A stretch of 43,239 bases of DNA from Flavobacterium sp. (GCF_027482425.1 NZ_JAIXWA010000033.1:1-43239), one strand, 5' to 3'. Positions 34,218 through 43,012 are shown, counted from the stretch's first letter. The notes: generated by a model not told the origin, from the letters alone. Made by a program: numbers and translations.

Positions 34218-35555
34218 ATGAATCAAGCCGTTTCTGGTTTTTCAAAATTATCCAAAGAGGAAAAAATCCAATGGATCGCACAAACCTATTTCCATACCCC
34301 CGAAGAGGCTGAAAAAATCTTCAAACAATATTGGAATCAGGATGCCAAACTGCAACAATTGCACGATGAATTTATCGAAAATACCATCTCCAATTTCTAC
34401 CTCCCGATGGGTATCGCGCCCAACTTCAATATCAACGGCACCTACTACTCTGTGCCCATGGTTATCGAAGAAAGTTCGGTCGTAGCGGCTGCGGCCAAAG
34501 CAGCCAAATTTTGGAGCACCCGTGGCGGATTCAAAACACAGGTAATTGCTACTGAAAAAATTGGGCAGGTACACTTTTTGTTTCAGGGCGAGGCGCAAAA
34601 ACTCCAAGCCTTTTTTGAAAAAAACAAAACCGTTTTCTTAACCGAAACCGAACCCATTACGCGTAACATGAACAAACGAGGTGGTGGTATATTGAACATT
34701 GAACTCCGCGATATAAGTAGCGAATTGGCACACTATTTTCAGTTGCATGTTACCTTCAACACCAAAGATAGTATGGGGGCCAATTTCATCAACTCTTGTT
34801 TGGAACAAATGGCCAAAACCTTGTGTCGTTTGGCGGCTGAAGAACCAACTTTTTCCGATTCAGAAAAAGCCATTACCATCGTGATGAGCATTTTATCAAA
34901 TTATGTTCCCAACTGCGTGGTTCGTGCCGAAGTATCATGCCCCGTGACTGATTTGGCCGAAAATCTTCCGCCAGGCAGACCCGGCGCTATTGTAAACGGA
35001 CATGCCTTTGCTGAAAAATTTGTGCAAGCAGTAACCATTGCCGAAATCGAACCCTACCGTGCCGTTACCCACAACAAAGGAATTATGAATGGAATCGACG
35101 CCGTGGTTTTAGCAACCGGTAATGACTTTAGAGCCGTTGAAGCGGGCATTCATGCCTACGCTGCTCGAAATGGGAAATACAGCAGCTTATCGCATGCCAA
35201 GATCGAAAATGATCGCTTTACCTTTTGGATGGACGTCCCCCTAGCCCTAGGAACGGTGGGTGGACTCACCTCGTTGCATCCACTGGTGAAATTGGCCTTA
35301 GAGATTCTGGGAAAACCCACAGCTCAAGAGCTGATGCAAATCGTTGCAGCCACCGGCTTAGCACAAAACTTTGCCGCCTTGCGTTCGTTAACAACAACCG
35401 GGATCCAAGAAGGACACATGAAGATGCACTTAAATAATATTCTTAATCAATATCATGCCACAGCCGACGAACGAAAAGCCATTCACGCACACTTTACCGA
35501 GCAAACGGTTACGCATGCTTCGGTGGTAGAGTTAATTGAAAATCTTCGGAAGTAA
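34218..35555 (+). CDS. mvaA: Class II 3-hydroxy-3-methylglutaryl-CoA reductase
   Basis: A 445-residue class II HMG-CoA reductase, making mevalonate from HMG-CoA with a nicotinamide cofactor. The four catalytic residues can be placed by comparison with the Pseudomonas mevalonii enzyme: Glu85 in VIEESSVVAAAAK, Lys287 in HNKGIMNGIDAV, Asp303 in ATGNDFRA, and His400 in EGHMKMH. The cofactor-binding DSMGANFINSCLEQM and ENLPPGRPG are also present. Class II enzymes are often labelled degradative, but flavobacteria use the mevalonate pathway for isoprenoids, and the GHMP kinase gene next to it supports biosynthesis. No terminator with a T run follows; a 7-base hairpin GCAAGAA/TTCTTGC lies at 35564-35584. 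Confidence 0.96.
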   Translation: MNQAVSGFSKLSKEEKIQWIAQTYFHTPEEAEKIFKQYWNQDAKLQQLHDEFIENTISNFYLPMGIAPNFNINGTYYSVPMVIEESSVVAAAAKAAKFWSTRGGFKTQVIATEKIGQVHFLFQGEAQKLQAFFEKNKTVFLTETEPITRNMNKRGGGILNIELRDISSELAHYFQLHVTFNTKDSMGANFINSCLEQMAKTLCRLAAEEPTFSDSEKAITIVMSILSNYVPNCVVRAEVSCPVTDLAENLPPGRPGAIVNGHAFAEKFVQAVTIAEIEPYRAVTHNKGIMNGIDAVVLATGNDFRAVEAGIHAYAARNGKYSSLSHAKIENDRFTFWMDVPLALGTVGGLTSLHPLVKLALEILGKPTAQELMQIVAATGLAQNFAALRSLTTTGIQEGHMKMHLNNILNQYHATADERKAIHAHFTEQTVTHASVVELIENLRK

Positions 35556-35587
35556 AATAAGGAGCAAGAACATTGTATTCTTGCACC

Positions 35588-35660
35588 ACACCCCTCCGGC
35601 TTTCGCCTGTATCTCCCCCTCCTCTTGTCGGGGAAGGATATCGGCTCTATCCGGGCTAAT
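35588..35660. repeat. GC-rich intergenic element resembling a dispersed repeat
   Basis: This stretch between the reductase and kinase genes is far richer in C and G than other spacers in the window. It contains CCCCTCCGGC followed by a GGC-TTTC-GCC hairpin (about 35596-35610) and then CCCCCTCC ... GGGGAAGG (about 35615-35636). It has no coding potential. It resembles repeated REP-like spacer elements, but only one copy is in this window, so its repeat nature is inferred. Confidence 0.35.
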
Positions 35661-35689
35661 TAAAAAAACTGTATTCCAAAACACTTTTT

Positions 35690-36607
35690 ATGAAACAAAC
35701 GTTTTATAGCAACGGAAAACTGCTCATCACTGGCGAATATGTCGTTTTGGACGGGGCACAAGCGCTAGCCCTCCCTACGCGCTTTGGACAAACCCTACAC
35801 ATAAGTTCGGGAGAAAACCAATGCATTCAATGGACCAGTTTTGACCACGACAAAAGCTGCTGGTTTGAAGCCACCATTCCATTTGAATCCATCATCCGAA
35901 AAACAAAAGTAGATGCCGCAGCAAACATTAAAAATACGCTAATTGAAATACTGCATGAAGCCTACTTAATGAATTCTGAGCTTTTGCATCAAGCCGCGGG
36001 ATTCCATATCGAAACCGAATTAAGTTTTCCCAAAAATTGGGGATTGGGCACCTCCTCTACCTTGATAAATAATATCGCACAATGGGCAAAAGTGGACGCC
36101 TTTACGCTGTTAAAACGAAGTTTCGGGGGGAGTGGTTACGATGTGGCTTGTGCGCAAAACAACGCCCCAATACGCTATCAATTGCAAAACGAACAACCTG
36201 TTATTCAAACGGTGTCTTTTGCACCAGCCTTTACGGAACATCTCTTTTTTGTGTACCTCAACCAAAAAAGAAGTTCCAAAGCAGCCATTGCGGCCTATTT
36301 GGATAAACAAGGTAATATTGAAAAAACAATTCTACAGATCAATGCTATTACACAACGGGTAATCGCGGCACAACATTCCAAAGAATTTGCGAAAGCGTTG
36401 CGGGAACATGAAATTGTTTTAAGTGATGTTCTCGAAGAAATGACGATCCAAGAAGCCCTCTTTCCCGACTTTGATGGGGTGATTAAAAGTTTGGGGGCTT
36501 GGGGCGGTGATTTTGTTTTGGTCGTTTCTCAAGAAAACCCAACCGATTACTTCACCGAAAAAGGATACCCTGTGGTGGTTCCTTATGCAAAAATGATTCT
36601 TTCCTAA
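35690..36607 (+). CDS. GHMP-superfamily kinase, GYDIA type, probably mevalonate pathway
   Basis: A 305-residue small-molecule kinase. The N-terminus FYSNGKLLITGEYVVLDGAQ is the substrate-binding motif 1 shared with mevalonate and phosphomevalonate kinases. Motif 2, the phosphate loop, is WGLGTSST (118-124 region), and a GSGYDVACAQN segment (147-157) corresponds to the GYDIA-type signature. The third GHMP motif is near SLGAWGGDFVLVVS (about 270-283). Most likely it phosphorylates mevalonate or phosphomevalonate; which one cannot be decided from sequence. It lies 134 bases after HMG-CoA reductase, across a GC-rich spacer, and has a strong terminator behind it. Confidence 0.88.
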   Translation: MKQTFYSNGKLLITGEYVVLDGAQALALPTRFGQTLHISSGENQCIQWTSFDHDKSCWFEATIPFESIIRKTKVDAAANIKNTLIEILHEAYLMNSELLHQAAGFHIETELSFPKNWGLGTSSTLINNIAQWAKVDAFTLLKRSFGGSGYDVACAQNNAPIRYQLQNEQPVIQTVSFAPAFTEHLFFVYLNQKRSSKAAIAAYLDKQGNIEKTILQINAITQRVIAAQHSKEFAKALREHEIVLSDVLEEMTIQEALFPDFDGVIKSLGAWGGDFVLVVSQENPTDYFTEKGYPVVVPYAKMILS

Positions 36608-36610
36608 ATA

Positions 36611-36643
36611 AAAAAATCCCGAAGTGCTTCTTCGGGATTTTTT
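36611..36643. terminator. Strong bidirectional terminator between GHMP kinase and ppiD
   Basis: A perfect 14-base stem AAAAAATCCCGAAG (36611-36624) with CTTCGGGATTTTTT (36630-36643), five-base loop. It lies between convergent genes and fits both. Confidence 0.92.
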
Positions 36644-36660
36644 ATGTAATTCAGTATCGA

Positions 36661-38751
36661 TTAATAGAATTCTAAACGATTGTCTTGAATATCGGCTGCG
36701 TTGCGTAACGATGGAATCACACGATTTGCATTTTGAGCAGCTTGTTGCTTTAAACGCATTACATTCTCATCATATTTCGCGATTTTTGGTGCTTTGGTCA
36801 CTGCTTTGGTTTTGACCACATACACCCCAGATACACCTTCGATAGGCTCAGAAATTTTATTCTTTGGCGTTCCAAAAGCAGTACCAACTACCTTCGCTTC
36901 CATACCTACGCTTGGGAGCATAGGACTCTCAATAGAAACCGCAGGAATGTTCATCACCGAAGTTTTATTGGCTTTGGCAATAGCTTCCAAGGAACTTCCT
37001 TTCATTTTAGCCATAATCAATTGCGCTTTCTTTTCATTTTTAAGAATGCCCTCAACAGAAGGACGAGCATCTTCAATTGGCGTCAACCCTTTGGGATTAA
37101 TTTTTTTCAAACGCGCAATAACGTGCCCTACGTTGGTCACTTCAAAACGTTTCACATCGCCAATAGCTGTATCTTCACTGTAGGCCCATTTCACCACTTG
37201 ACGTTGATTGCCTGCAGCACCTAAAGCTTCATCCATCGCCTTAGCTTTGATAGACTCCACTTTTAACCCTGATTTTTTGGCAAGTTTGGCAAAGTCACCC
37301 TTCGCTGCATCCATTTCAAACTGAGTCGCTTTGGTATACGCTTCATTGGTAGTGGCTTCAGAAGGTTGAATTTTTTGGGCAATAGTAGCCAAACGAATAC
37401 CATCTTGCTTATCCGTAACATTAATGATGTGGTATCCAAATTCAGATTCCACTAAACCGATGGTTCCCACAGGATTATTGAATACAAAATCGTTGAAAGG
37501 TTTCACCATTTGGTTGGGACCGAAATACCCTAAGTCACCGCCCTGTTGCGCCGATGAGTCATCCGAATTGGTTAATGCTAACATCATAAAGGAACCTGGA
37601 TTTGCTTTCGCTTGTGCCAATAAACTTTCGGCTTTAACTTTCGCTTCTTCTTTGGTTCTTTTTTCTTTTTTCTGAACGCGATCAATCCCTTCCCAGCTAA
37701 TCAAGATATGACTTGCTTTGGCTTTTTCATTGGCTTTACGACCCATCATTTTACTCAAACAATAGTAATCACCATCTACATAAGGACCATAAATTTCACC
37801 GTTTGGCAAGTTCACCAATGCATCGGCTACGGCCGCAGGCAATTGTTGTTTGGTCACGTAAGTAGAATCGTAAGAACGATCGGAATTGTTGGCCACAAAT
37901 TCAGCCACATTTGTCGCAGTGTTAAAACCGGGTAACGTATCATTTTTACCTGTTTCTTTGTTGTACTCCACAGTTGAATTCAACAAAGCCATTAACTTCG
38001 CTTTAGCTTCCTCTTGATCTTTATTAGAGGGTTTATCTTCTACCAATACATACTCGATTTCACGACTTTCTTCCGCTTTAAAACGTTGTTCGTGTTTTTG
38101 CATGTAGGCTGTGATCTCTTCATCGGTTACTTTTACTTCACTATCTTTGATCGAAGAGTACATTACGCCAACGTAGTCAAAGTCCACTTTATCTTGTTCT
38201 AAAGCATATTTGAATTTTCCTTCCACTTGAGTCACATACATCCCAGCTTTCACTAGGGTGTTGTAGATTTGGAATTTTCCATTAAGCTCCATGTCCTTTT
38301 CTTGTTGCTCGAACATTTTGGCTTGCTCTGGATTGTTTTTGAAAAACTCTTTGAATTTATTCAAATCAAATTTTCCTTTGTTTTGGAACATTGGGTTAGC
38401 ACCGATATTGGGATCTTTTTTGAAGGTTTCCAATTTGAAGGTTTCGCCCACACGAATTCCCGCTTTTTCAAACTGATCTACCAAAAGTGTTTTATTCACT
38501 TCAATATCCCAAGTTTGGTTAGCAGCTTGCGTCTGAGTCATTTGCCCCCCTTGCCCACTTTTTTCAAGATTCGCTACTTTCACTCTAAAATCTTCGAAGG
38601 CGATGTCTTTCCCATTGACGCTTCCTACATCATGCGATTGTTGGCTCAATCCATTGGTAAACAAATCTTGCACCACAAAAGCCAATAAGGCAAAACCAAT
38701 AATCAGTAAAAGCAATCCGGAACGATTTCTAATTTTCTGTAAAACTGCCAT
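36661..38751 (-). CDS. ppiD: PpiD-type membrane-anchored peptidyl-prolyl isomerase
   Basis: A 696-residue protein anchored by one N-terminal membrane segment (about 12-28, GLLLLIIGFALLAFVVQDLF), with the rest in the periplasm. Residues about 40-240 form a SurA/PpiD-like chaperone domain (VNGKDIAFEDFRVKV, NKTLLVDQFEKAGI). A parvulin rotamase domain covers about 345-449: KASHILISWEG, LALTNSDDSSAQQGGDLGYF, FGYHIINVTD. A second, weaker parvulin-like half may follow (about 450-600). PpiD helps newly exported proteins fold at the exit of the Sec channel. The start MAVLQKIRNRSG matches the family. Confidence 0.94.
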   Translation of the reverse strand: MAVLQKIRNRSGLLLLIIGFALLAFVVQDLFTNGLSQQSHDVGSVNGKDIAFEDFRVKVANLEKSGQGGQMTQTQAANQTWDIEVNKTLLVDQFEKAGIRVGETFKLETFKKDPNIGANPMFQNKGKFDLNKFKEFFKNNPEQAKMFEQQEKDMELNGKFQIYNTLVKAGMYVTQVEGKFKYALEQDKVDFDYVGVMYSSIKDSEVKVTDEEITAYMQKHEQRFKAEESREIEYVLVEDKPSNKDQEEAKAKLMALLNSTVEYNKETGKNDTLPGFNTATNVAEFVANNSDRSYDSTYVTKQQLPAAVADALVNLPNGEIYGPYVDGDYYCLSKMMGRKANEKAKASHILISWEGIDRVQKKEKRTKEEAKVKAESLLAQAKANPGSFMMLALTNSDDSSAQQGGDLGYFGPNQMVKPFNDFVFNNPVGTIGLVESEFGYHIINVTDKQDGIRLATIAQKIQPSEATTNEAYTKATQFEMDAAKGDFAKLAKKSGLKVESIKAKAMDEALGAAGNQRQVVKWAYSEDTAIGDVKRFEVTNVGHVIARLKKINPKGLTPIEDARPSVEGILKNEKKAQLIMAKMKGSSLEAIAKANKTSVMNIPAVSIESPMLPSVGMEAKVVGTAFGTPKNKISEPIEGVSGVYVVKTKAVTKAPKIAKYDENVMRLKQQAAQNANRVIPSLRNAADIQDNRLEFY

Positions 38752-38984
38752 TGTATCTACTATATTTTTATTTCAGTCTGCGAAAATACAATTATCTATG
38801 AAATAATTACAATCGTAGTTGGATAATTTACGCTGGAAAGCGATTTTTTTTTGAATGATTTCAAATCGCACGATTACGCTACCAATTTTTCAAATTTTGA
38901 TAGTAAATAAGGAAAGTTTTTAGCCTTAATTTATCCTATTTTAAAAAGAATAAGGGCTTCAACTGACTGAAAATTGGGTGATTT

Positions 38985-39185
38985 TTATTTTCTGCCTTGG
39001 GCGTTTTGACGGTCTTGGAATTTTTTGGCAAAATGGCGTCGAAAGAAAAATAAAAAAAGGGAAACCAGCGCAATCCCTACACTAATCCAAGGTTTGGGTT
39101 CGTCGTTCCAATGCGTAATCGCATCAAAAGCAAAAATTCCCGCTGCCACTAAATACAAGTACTGTGTAATTTTCAAATAGCCCAT
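38985..39185 (-). CDS. Small two-pass membrane protein
   Basis: A 66-residue protein with hydrophobic segments at about 7-23 (QYLYLVAAGIFAFDAI) and 34-48 (WISVGIALVSLFLFFF), an acidic link (HWNDEPKPW) and a basic C-terminus (RRHFAKKFQDRQ). It starts four bases after the lptC stop and is therefore probably translated from the same message. I do not recognise a characterised family; the charge pattern suggests the C-terminus faces the cytoplasm. The 233 bases between it and ppiD contain no gene. Confidence 0.72.
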   Translation of the reverse strand: MGYLKITQYLYLVAAGIFAFDAITHWNDEPKPWISVGIALVSLFLFFFRRHFAKKFQDRQNAQGRK

Positions 39186-39189
39186 AATG

Positions 39190-39732
39190 TTACTCTGTTT
39201 TATCTAAAGCCCCTGAGACTCGTTGCGAGTTTATAATTTTCAAATCTTTACTAAAATCAACACCTTCGCCATAGGAAACCCCTTTGGGATCGGTAAATTT
39301 ATAGCGTCTTTCGGTAAAAAACCATTCGTTTTTTTGATCAAAATAAAGTTGCTCCGTTTCAAATACCTGTCCCGCGGTGTTACTGATTTTGACGTTCCCT
39401 TGTAGATCAAATAAGTCGGTATCTTTAAAACTCACCGCATATTTGGCTGTGACAAATGTGGGTAAGCCTTTGTTATCGTAAAGAGTAACGCGAACCCCTT
39501 TTGGAAATTCGGTGTAGGGATACTTTACGGTGGCATAATCAAGCATTTTGGGACTCTCCAACACCGATTTAATCCGACCCGAATCGGTGTATTTGACATG
39601 AATAGAATCGGCATCACCGCTGGGCGTAAATTCGGCATACACTGATTTTTGAACTTCACGTAACTTGCTTTCACATGCCAAAGTGCTCCAAAAAACAATA
39701 AAAACACCGAGTATCCCTAGCGCTTTTTTCAT
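39190..39732 (-). CDS. lptC: LPS export protein LptC (lipoprotein form)
   Basis: A 180-residue LptC. A lipoprotein signal peptide (KKALGILGVFIVFWSTLAC, lipobox Cys about 20) is followed by the LptC/OstA beta-jellyroll: GRIKSVLESPKMLDY, PKGVRVTLYDNKGLPTFVTA, AKYAVSFKDTDLFDLQGNVK and FETEQLYFDQKNEWF. It bridges the LptBFG ABC transporter and LptA in carrying lipopolysaccharide across the periplasm. The frame extends to an ATG at 39762, but the ATG at 39732 gives the signal peptide and overlaps the stop of the upstream gene in TAATG. E. coli LptC keeps an uncleaved membrane anchor; a lipobox is a difference from it. Confidence 0.9.
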   Translation of the reverse strand: MKKALGILGVFIVFWSTLACESKLREVQKSVYAEFTPSGDADSIHVKYTDSGRIKSVLESPKMLDYATVKYPYTEFPKGVRVTLYDNKGLPTFVTAKYAVSFKDTDLFDLQGNVKISNTAGQVFETEQLYFDQKNEWFFTERRYKFTDPKGVSYGEGVDFSKDLKIINSQRVSGALDKTE

Positions 39733-40970
39733 TACCAGCTTACAGTTTGATTGATCCAACATCCTACGGCTACAGTTGTCTTTTTACCATTAGGTGTGGT
39801 GACATTTTTACGATATTCATCGGCTTTCTTTTGAGCGGCGGCTGCAAATCTTTTATCTGCTGCTGCTGCTTTTAAGACCGTTTTGGCAGCCAGTACATAA
39901 ACAGCTTCGGCAGATTTACCCTCCAAATCACATTCTTTTATGGCATTTACATACACCTCACCCATTAACAAGCTAACTTTTGCGTTTTTGGGATCAGCAA
40001 TCTGGGCTTTTTCAAGATAGTGCATTGCCGCTTTATTATCACTCCCCAAGAGATACATGGCAACTTGACAGGCGCGATCGGACTTTAACTTTCCTTGCTT
40101 TTCCAGGGTTAGCGATTCATCAAAATAAGTCAAAGCTTTATTTAAACTTCCTTGATTTTTGAGTGCAACGGCATAATAATAAGCCGTAGTAGCATTTTGC
40201 TCCAATTGATGCGATTGTTCAGCGCGTGTTAGAAAAATGGGGTCCATTTCACAAAACTTAGCCAAAGCTTCTACCAATCCTTGCATCCAAAATGGATTCG
40301 ATACATCTTTATCATCCGCTTTGTGTGCAAAGGCATCCAAACTCATTCGATTCAATTGATCCTTCAACCGCACTTGCATCGTTTGTTGAAGTGCATCATA
40401 TTCTGAGGAAAACTCAGAAAACTTTAAACGATTAACATTGCATTTGGCTACTACATCGAAAAAGAGCGTAAGCAATTTCTGTTCACCATTTTCCTCTTTA
40501 TAAAAATTTTGATATTGCACTTCAAAATAGGCCAATAAATACGATGGATCGCGAAAAGACTCTTTTTTTTCTTTGAAGGCAAGATCAAATGCTTTTTTTA
40601 TTTGTTCCGCTTTAAAATCGTCTTTGTACGAATACATTATAAAAGCAACTTTGGAAAACATTTCCATCCCATTGTTAGGAAACAACGCATTGTACTGATT
40701 ATAGTATCCAAGGAGAGCATCAACTTCTATTTTCTTTGATTTTGGATCTTTGGCATTCTCAATAGAAGCCGTGTAAATTACCTCTCCTTTTTTGAACTCA
40801 GACTCTGTCTTACTTTCGCATTGAGCAAGATAATCTTTCCACAAGATGGATGCCTCTTCAAAATTCTTTTCATTAATAGCTGTATCAAAATCTTTTGTTA
40901 GCGTACAATTTTTTTGACCAAAAACGGTAGCACAAAAAATACATATCCATAAAGTCCAATTTGCTCTCAT
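39732..40970 (-). CDS. Secreted TPR-repeat protein of unknown function
   Basis: A 412-residue protein with a signal peptide (about 1-18, NWTLWICIFCATVFGQ) and mostly helical body. Helical pairs in the middle and C-terminal half look like tetratricopeptide repeats, for example TAYYYAVALKNQGSLNKALT (about 265) and AAMHYLEKAQIADPKNAKVS (about 315), followed by an Ala/Lys-rich helix (AAKTVLKAAAADKRFAAAAQ) and a conserved-looking tail with GKKTTVAVGCW. It lies between an outer-membrane barrel gene and lptC, overlapping the latter by one base, which suggests an envelope role. No enzyme motif is visible and I do not assign a function. Confidence 0.85.
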   Translation of the reverse strand: MRANWTLWICIFCATVFGQKNCTLTKDFDTAINEKNFEEASILWKDYLAQCESKTESEFKKGEVIYTASIENAKDPKSKKIEVDALLGYYNQYNALFPNNGMEMFSKVAFIMYSYKDDFKAEQIKKAFDLAFKEKKESFRDPSYLLAYFEVQYQNFYKEENGEQKLLTLFFDVVAKCNVNRLKFSEFSSEYDALQQTMQVRLKDQLNRMSLDAFAHKADDKDVSNPFWMQGLVEALAKFCEMDPIFLTRAEQSHQLEQNATTAYYYAVALKNQGSLNKALTYFDESLTLEKQGKLKSDRACQVAMYLLGSDNKAAMHYLEKAQIADPKNAKVSLLMGEVYVNAIKECDLEGKSAEAVYVLAAKTVLKAAAADKRFAAAAQKKADEYRKNVTTPNGKKTTVAVGCWINQTVSW

Positions 40971-40985
40971 AGTTCATGCATTTAA

Positions 40986-42236
40986 TTAATCATACTTTCT
41001 TCTTTGGAACCATTGATCGTTGAACGAAAATGAGAATCCTACATTGAAATAACGCTCTCTCACCAAATTATTGCTTTGTGTACCTCGAGAACCATATTCA
41101 AATACAAAATTTACGTTTGAAAAAGTCCCACGTACGGGCAAGCCAAGTCCAAGTGTAGCCGCTGTATCTGTTATGGACTTATCATTTAAAATCAACCCTG
41201 TATTCTCGTACCGAAGTCCAGCACGGTAAACTACACGGTCAAAGTAACTTGAAAACGATTTATAGTTGGGGATATAATAACCCCCAAGGCTAAAACGCGT
41301 CGCGTTCTCAAAGCGAACATTCGTGATATCATTATTTCGATTTCCAAAATTACTCGCATTTTGAAAAAGAAGATTGGCCCCAATCGTCCACTTGTTGGTT
41401 TGCCCAAAACCAAAACCAAAATCCATTTTAGAGGGTAGTTTGACCTTGGTATCTGCTACCTGTAAATCCTGAGTTTGCCCTGGTATCACGGATTCAGAAC
41501 CTCCAATAATCCAGCTAATCAAAGACAATTGGCGCGTATTGTTGAATGTAAGATTGGCTTCGGGACTGAAAACAGCACTTGTGTAGACTAAATATTTCTT
41601 CTTAAACAATTTTTGGTAGCGTAAACCGATATTATAATTTACCCCAGAGGCATTAGAGGTATTAATTTCGCGGGTGGCAAATTCTACACCAGGAAAAGCA
41701 CTGATGGATTTGGTCTCAATATTTCCGAAATTATAATTAAGATCGGCTCCAATTGAAAAGTTGGGGGTCACTCTAAAAGATGTTGCAAAATAAACTTTAT
41801 TGATGCCACCTGTTCCCGTATACTGGCGAATAATCGATGAATTTAAATCGTTTAATACATTATAACCTACGGAAGAAAAAGGCATTAATCCCAACGAAAA
41901 CGCAACTTTTTTGGTAGGAATCACGACGGCTATGTAGTCTAAAGCAGTGGTGCGTGTTTGGGCACTTTGTGTATTGGATTCTATTTGGTTGGTTCCATAG
42001 GTAGCCCCTACGGCAAAAGTGGTCAATCGAATAGCCGAATGATAGGCTGGATTTTGTAAATTAACGTGAATACTATCCCCGTGTGCTGTGATACTTCCCA
42101 TGGCACGGTTTTCAATGGTTCCTTTGAATCGAACATCGCCGATACCGTAAAACGAATAGGGTGAACTAGTTCCTTGCTGTGCTTCAACCACCCCGGAGCA
42201 CAATGTTGCGAAAAGGAATAAAAAATTTTTAATCAT
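40986..42236 (-). CDS. Outer membrane beta-barrel protein of unknown function
   Basis: A 416-residue protein with a signal peptide (about 1-19, KNFLFLFATLCSGVVEAQ) and repeated amphipathic strands resembling FadL/OmpP1-type barrels. It starts GTSSPYSFYGIGDVRFKGTI and has NPAYHSAIRLTTFAVGATYG, KVAFSLGLMPFSSVGYNV and the C-terminal RERYFNVGFSFSFNDQWF. I recognise the pattern from flavobacterial genomes where it sits behind coaX, but know of no tested function. An ATG at 42257 is in frame, but the ATG at 42236 gives the better signal peptide and reduces the overlap with coaX to eight bases. It is co-directional with the TPR gene 15 bases downstream. Confidence 0.85.
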   Translation of the reverse strand: MIKNFLFLFATLCSGVVEAQQGTSSPYSFYGIGDVRFKGTIENRAMGSITAHGDSIHVNLQNPAYHSAIRLTTFAVGATYGTNQIESNTQSAQTRTTALDYIAVVIPTKKVAFSLGLMPFSSVGYNVLNDLNSSIIRQYTGTGGINKVYFATSFRVTPNFSIGADLNYNFGNIETKSISAFPGVEFATREINTSNASGVNYNIGLRYQKLFKKKYLVYTSAVFSPEANLTFNNTRQLSLISWIIGGSESVIPGQTQDLQVADTKVKLPSKMDFGFGFGQTNKWTIGANLLFQNASNFGNRNNDITNVRFENATRFSLGGYYIPNYKSFSSYFDRVVYRAGLRYENTGLILNDKSITDTAATLGLGLPVRGTFSNVNFVFEYGSRGTQSNNLVRERYFNVGFSFSFNDQWFQRRKYD

Positions 42237-42960
42237 TATGTTGATATTGGTATACATATACTAGGCTCTCCAACAGAAAATTTGGATTGGCAAATATGCT
42301 ATTTTTTAAATGAGCAGCCAAAAAATTGGCATCTCCGCCGGTTAAAATTATACTAAAGTTATGATTTTCTTGAGCATATTGTGCAATTACACCCTCAATT
42401 TCGAAAAGAATGCCTTGGAGTACCCCTGAATGTATCGAATTTTCAGTCGAATCACCCGTTAGGGAAAATTCATCAACTAGGGATAGCAAGGGTAATTGAG
42501 TAGTATACTCGTGAAGGGCTTTGTAGCGCATATGAATCCCTGGACTAATTGCACCTCCTTTGTAGACATCTTGATCCGTAATAAAGTCATAGGTAATACA
42601 GGTTCCTGCATCAATAACCAAACGATTTTGGTTGGGATAGGCTAATACTGCCCCTGCCGCCAATACCATACGATCCAATCCCAAGGTTTGAGGCGTACGG
42701 TAAGCATTCACAAATGGAAACGTATGCTGCCTTTGAATAGTCCATTTTTTTAAAGATTGTGGCAACCCTTCTAAAACAGTTTCATGTTGTAACGTGACCG
42801 ATGAACTGCAAACTGTATTTATTTTTGGAAATCGTTGCAAAAGCGACTCCAAGGTTTGGGACGCTTGTGCTACATCAAATCGAAGCATCTCTACTAAGGT
42901 ATACTTCTCAAAGACAGCAGCTTTGATTTGTGTATTCCCAAAATCAAGGACTAAAAGCAT
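42229..42960 (-). CDS. coaX: Type III pantothenate kinase
   Basis: A 243-residue ASKHA-fold kinase for the first step of coenzyme A synthesis. The ATP-binding phosphate-1 loop is LVLDFGNTQIK (Asp6), then TLGLDRMVLAAGAV with the pantothenate-binding Gly-x-Asp-Arg, LVIDAGTCITYDFI (phosphate-2 loop), YKGGAISPGIHMRYKALHEY and the C-terminal IILTGGDANFLA. Type III enzymes need a monovalent cation and are insensitive to CoA feedback. It is first in the minus-strand run coaX, barrel protein, TPR protein, lptC, small membrane protein, and has its own promoter element. Confidence 0.96.
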   Translation of the reverse strand: MLLVLDFGNTQIKAAVFEKYTLVEMLRFDVAQASQTLESLLQRFPKINTVCSSSVTLQHETVLEGLPQSLKKWTIQRQHTFPFVNAYRTPQTLGLDRMVLAAGAVLAYPNQNRLVIDAGTCITYDFITDQDVYKGGAISPGIHMRYKALHEYTTQLPLLSLVDEFSLTGDSTENSIHSGVLQGILFEIEGVIAQYAQENHNFSIILTGGDANFLAAHLKNSIFANPNFLLESLVYVYQYQHND

Positions 42961-42979
42961 GTAATGGTTATTTAGGAGG

Positions 42980-42987
42980 CAAAAATA
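42980..42987 (-). promoter_or_regulatory. Promoter -7 element (TATTTTTG) for the coaX-lptC run
   Basis: On the minus strand an exact TAnnTTTG match about 19 bases before the coaX start. A -33 TTTG is not seen at the normal distance. Confidence 0.5.
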
Positions 42988-43012
42988 CGAATAGATTTTT
43001 TTTGATTTTTCT

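Noticed and set aside
34218..35555. HMG-CoA reductase as a catabolic mevalonate-degrading enzyme
   Set aside because: Class II sequence alone suggested this, but the adjacent GHMP kinase and the known mevalonate route of flavobacteria favour biosynthesis.
38269..38688. 139-codon open frame antisense to ppiD
   Set aside because: Phe/Leu-rich translation arises from the reverse complement of a Lys/Glu-rich gene; no independent support.
38831..38850. CGCT-GGAA-AGCG hairpin followed by a T run as a terminator upstream of ppiD
   Set aside because: The stem is only four bases, and no plus-strand gene ends nearby for it to terminate.
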